A stretch of 64,000 bases of DNA from Pseudomonadota bacterium. Lineage in GTDB: Bacteria; Pseudomonadota; Alphaproteobacteria; Rhodospirillales; Magnetospirillaceae. The stretch spans positions 62,001-126,000 of the forward strand of contig JAJYTF010000008.1 in assembly GCA_021793155.1 (NCBI GenBank). The letters are read 5' to 3'. A model generated the notes under the pieces. It saw nothing but the letters and a program-made list of their open reading frames with translations, was not told where the DNA came from and made no database searches. Positions 62,220 through 64,000 of the stretch are shown piece by piece. The stretch's first letter is position 1; each line of letters opens with the position of its first letter. Both the position numbers and the translations under genes were made by a program.

Positions 62220-64000
62220 GTGCTGTCCGAGCGGCGGATGGAAAATTCCGGAACGAGGCACGGCAAGCGCGCCTGGTTTCGTGAGCTGGGTGCCGAATTG
62301 GCCGTGCTGCACGAACCCTGGCCGTTGCTGGTCGCTTTCCTCGGTCTTCTTGTTCTGTTGGTGCCGACCGCCGCATGGCAGACGGTGCGGTGGAGCGAGC
62401 GCCAGGCCTATGAGCAGCTTGCCGCACAAGGGCGCGACCGATTGACGCTCTATGGGGAAATGCTGCACAGCGAGCTGGAGAAATCGCGGAACATCCCCGT
62501 CGTGCTGTCCAGCGACCATCAGGTCATCGACCTTCTGGCCGGCCCCGGCCTGATCAGGGACAACGAGCGGATCGCCGCCCTGGATCGCCGGCTTCAAGAA
62601 CTCAACGCCGAGGTCGGCGCCTCGGCCATCTATGTGCTCGACACCACCGGCCTGACCATCGCCGCCAGCAACTGGGCGGAAGGGGTGGGCAGCTTCGTCG
62701 GTCAGCGTTTTGATTTCCGCCCCTATTTCCTGGCGGCGGTGCACGGCCGGCCCGGAAGCTATTTCGCCCTCGGCATGACCTCGAACCGGCCGGGCCACTA
62801 TCTCGCCATGCCGGTATCGAGCGGCGGGCGCGTCCTGGGCGCCGTGGTCGTCAAGACGTCGATGGATCACCTGGAGAGGGGCTGGTCAGGAGGTGCCGAG
62901 CGGGTGTTCGTCACCGATCGCTTCGGTATCGTATTCGTCACCAACATTCCGGCCTGGCGCTTTCGCAGCCTCGAACCACTGGGGCCCGATGCCATCCGCG
63001 CCCTCAAGGCCAGCCGGCAGTACGGCGACGAACCACTGCCGCCGCTGGGGCTGGTGCCGGGCAGCCCTCTCACTTCGGTCGATGGCCGCGCCTATGTAAT
63101 GGTGTCCCAGCCGCTGAGCGACGGCGACGGGTGGACCCTGCACGTGCTGATGCAGGTTGGCGAGGCGCGGGCCAGGGCGCGCGATCTCGGCCTGTTGGCG
63201 GTGGCCGGCGTGGGGCTTACCGCATTGATCCTCTATTTCTTCATCCATCGCGGGCGGATGCAGCGGCGCCATACGCGGGAACTCGAAGAGCGGGTGACCG
63301 AACGGACCGCGGCTCTGGTGGAAAAGCAGGACGAGCTGGTCCAGGCCGCCAAGCTGGCGGCGCTAGGCCAGATGTCGGCGGGCATGGCCCACGAGATCAA
63401 CCAGCCGCTGGCGGCTATCCGCTCCTATGCCGACAATGGCAAGACCCTGATGGACATGGGGCGTCACGACTTGGCGCGCGAGAACCTGGGCGAAATCGCC
63501 GCACTCACCGAGCGAATGGGGCGAATTACCGGGCAGCTCAAGCTGTTCGCCCGCAAATCGTCCCGCTCGGCCGAGCCGGTTGCCCTCGCCGCGGTGGTCG
63601 ATGGCGCATTGGCCCTGATGTTTGGTCGCCTGCGCGCGGACGGCGTCGAACTGGATTGGGAACCGCCCGATGATGCGCTGTTGGTGCGTGGGGAGGAGGT
63701 GCGTCTGCAGCAGGTCCTGGTCAACCTGCTGCGCAACGCCGCGGACGCCATGCGCGACCAGGACGAGCGCCGTCTGTCCGTGCGTGTTGCGGCCGATGGA
63801 CGCCAGGTCCGCCTGATCGTCCGGGACAATGGGCCTGGGATCGCTCCCGATGTCCTGCCGCGCCTGTTCGATCCGTTCTTCACCACCAAGCAGGCTGGTG
63901 ACGGCCTGGGTCTCGGCCTTTCGATATCGGAAGGCATCGTGCGCGACCTGGACGGCCAACTGACCGCCGCCAACCATCCGGACGGCGGCGCTGTCTTCAC
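62220..64000 (+). CDS. dctB: DctB, C4-dicarboxylate sensor histidine kinase (cut by window edge)
   Basis: The open frame reaches the window end with about 593 residues. It has a membrane helix (LLVAFLGLLVLLVPTAAWQ), a periplasmic double-Cache-like domain (with ASNWAEGVGSFVGQRFDFRP), a second helix (LAVAGVGLTALILYFFIH), a coiled coil, the phospho-His in GMAHEINQPLAAIRSYADNG, and the ATPase domain with LLRNAADAMRDQD, VRDNGPGIAPDV, FDPFFTTKQAGDGLGLGLSI. The DctB pattern is the HEINQPLAAI box. GTG 62220 has a ribosome site (GAGGG, five bases apart); ATG 62238 is an alternative. dctD is expected beyond the window. Confidence 0.92.
   Translation, partial: MLSERRMENSGTRHGKRAWFRELGAELAVLHEPWPLLVAFLGLLVLLVPTAAWQTVRWSERQAYEQLAAQGRDRLTLYGEMLHSELEKSRNIPVVLSSDHQVIDLLAGPGLIRDNERIAALDRRLQELNAEVGASAIYVLDTTGLTIAASNWAEGVGSFVGQRFDFRPYFLAAVHGRPGSYFALGMTSNRPGHYLAMPVSSGGRVLGAVVVKTSMDHLERGWSGGAERVFVTDRFGIVFVTNIPAWRFRSLEPLGPDAIRALKASRQYGDEPLPPLGLVPGSPLTSVDGRAYVMVSQPLSDGDGWTLHVLMQVGEARARARDLGLLAVAGVGLTALILYFFIHRGRMQRRHTRELEERVTERTAALVEKQDELVQAAKLAALGQMSAGMAHEINQPLAAIRSYADNGKTLMDMGRHDLARENLGEIAALTERMGRITGQLKLFARKSSRSAEPVALAAVVDGALALMFGRLRADGVELDWEPPDDALLVRGEEVRLQQVLVNLLRNAADAMRDQDERRLSVRVAADGRQVRLIVRDNGPGIAPDVLPRLFDPFFTTKQAGDGLGLGLSISEGIVRDLDGQLTAANHPDGGAVF

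Overview
The window looks like a chromosomal segment of a GC-rich alphaproteobacterium in the Rhodospirillales, most like Magnetospirillum or a close relative. This is inferred from gene content, not from a marker gene: a complete oxidative-type dsr cluster, form II RuBisCO beside cbbR, RppH, an ELM1-family protein, several chemotaxis receptors and hybrid kinases with an HDLRQPAQ box. No rRNA, tRNA or CRISPR array was recognised.

Left arm (1-10.6 kb): the start of tamB leaves the window at base 1. Next come a small secreted protein, a 123-bp terminally inverted repeat element and the scar of an IS1182-type transposase. An accessory FtsH protease follows, then a probable iron-uptake operon (FTR1 permease, cupredoxin, beta-barrel protein), a DUF4136-like lipoprotein, an identical inverted copy of the 123-bp element, a histidine-kinase remnant and an intact hybrid kinase.

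Sulfur core (10.6-29.4 kb): a SqrR/BigR-like persulfide-sensing repressor faces a minus-strand block that reads, in transcription order, dsrA B E F H C M K L J O P, a TrpD2/YbiB-like gene, dsrN, tusA, a sulfide:quinone oxidoreductase and a DUF1641 protein. Divergent from dsrA is a 78-residue protein of unknown function. Beyond it lie a uroporphyrinogen-III methyltransferase, a TauE/SafE exporter and a CbiX-type chelatase, which could supply siroheme for DsrAB and export sulfite. Together these genes describe oxidation of sulfide and stored sulfur to sulfite with electrons passed to the membrane.

Carbon fixation (29.4-36.8 kb): transketolase, phosphoribulokinase, fructose-1,6-bisphosphatase and ribulose-phosphate epimerase form a minus-strand operon divergent from cbbR, and cbbM (form II RuBisCO) follows cbbR. 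The sulfur and Calvin-cycle blocks are adjacent, so about 23 kb carries much of a sulfur-driven autotrophic metabolism.

Right arm (36.8-64 kb): mixed housekeeping and accessory genes. They include OsmC and CoA-binding proteins, an AEC transporter, a receptor/GH4 glycosidase/receptor block, lactate permease with a clear terminator, a 5'-truncated lpxR, two RluA-type pseudouridine synthases flanking a ketopantoate reductase and an atypical response regulator, an ELM1 protein, an alcohol dehydrogenase, a second hybrid kinase, rppH, a class III aminotransferase and two DMT exporters. The window ends in dctA divergent from dctB, with a sigma-54 promoter and tandem DctD-like sites between them.
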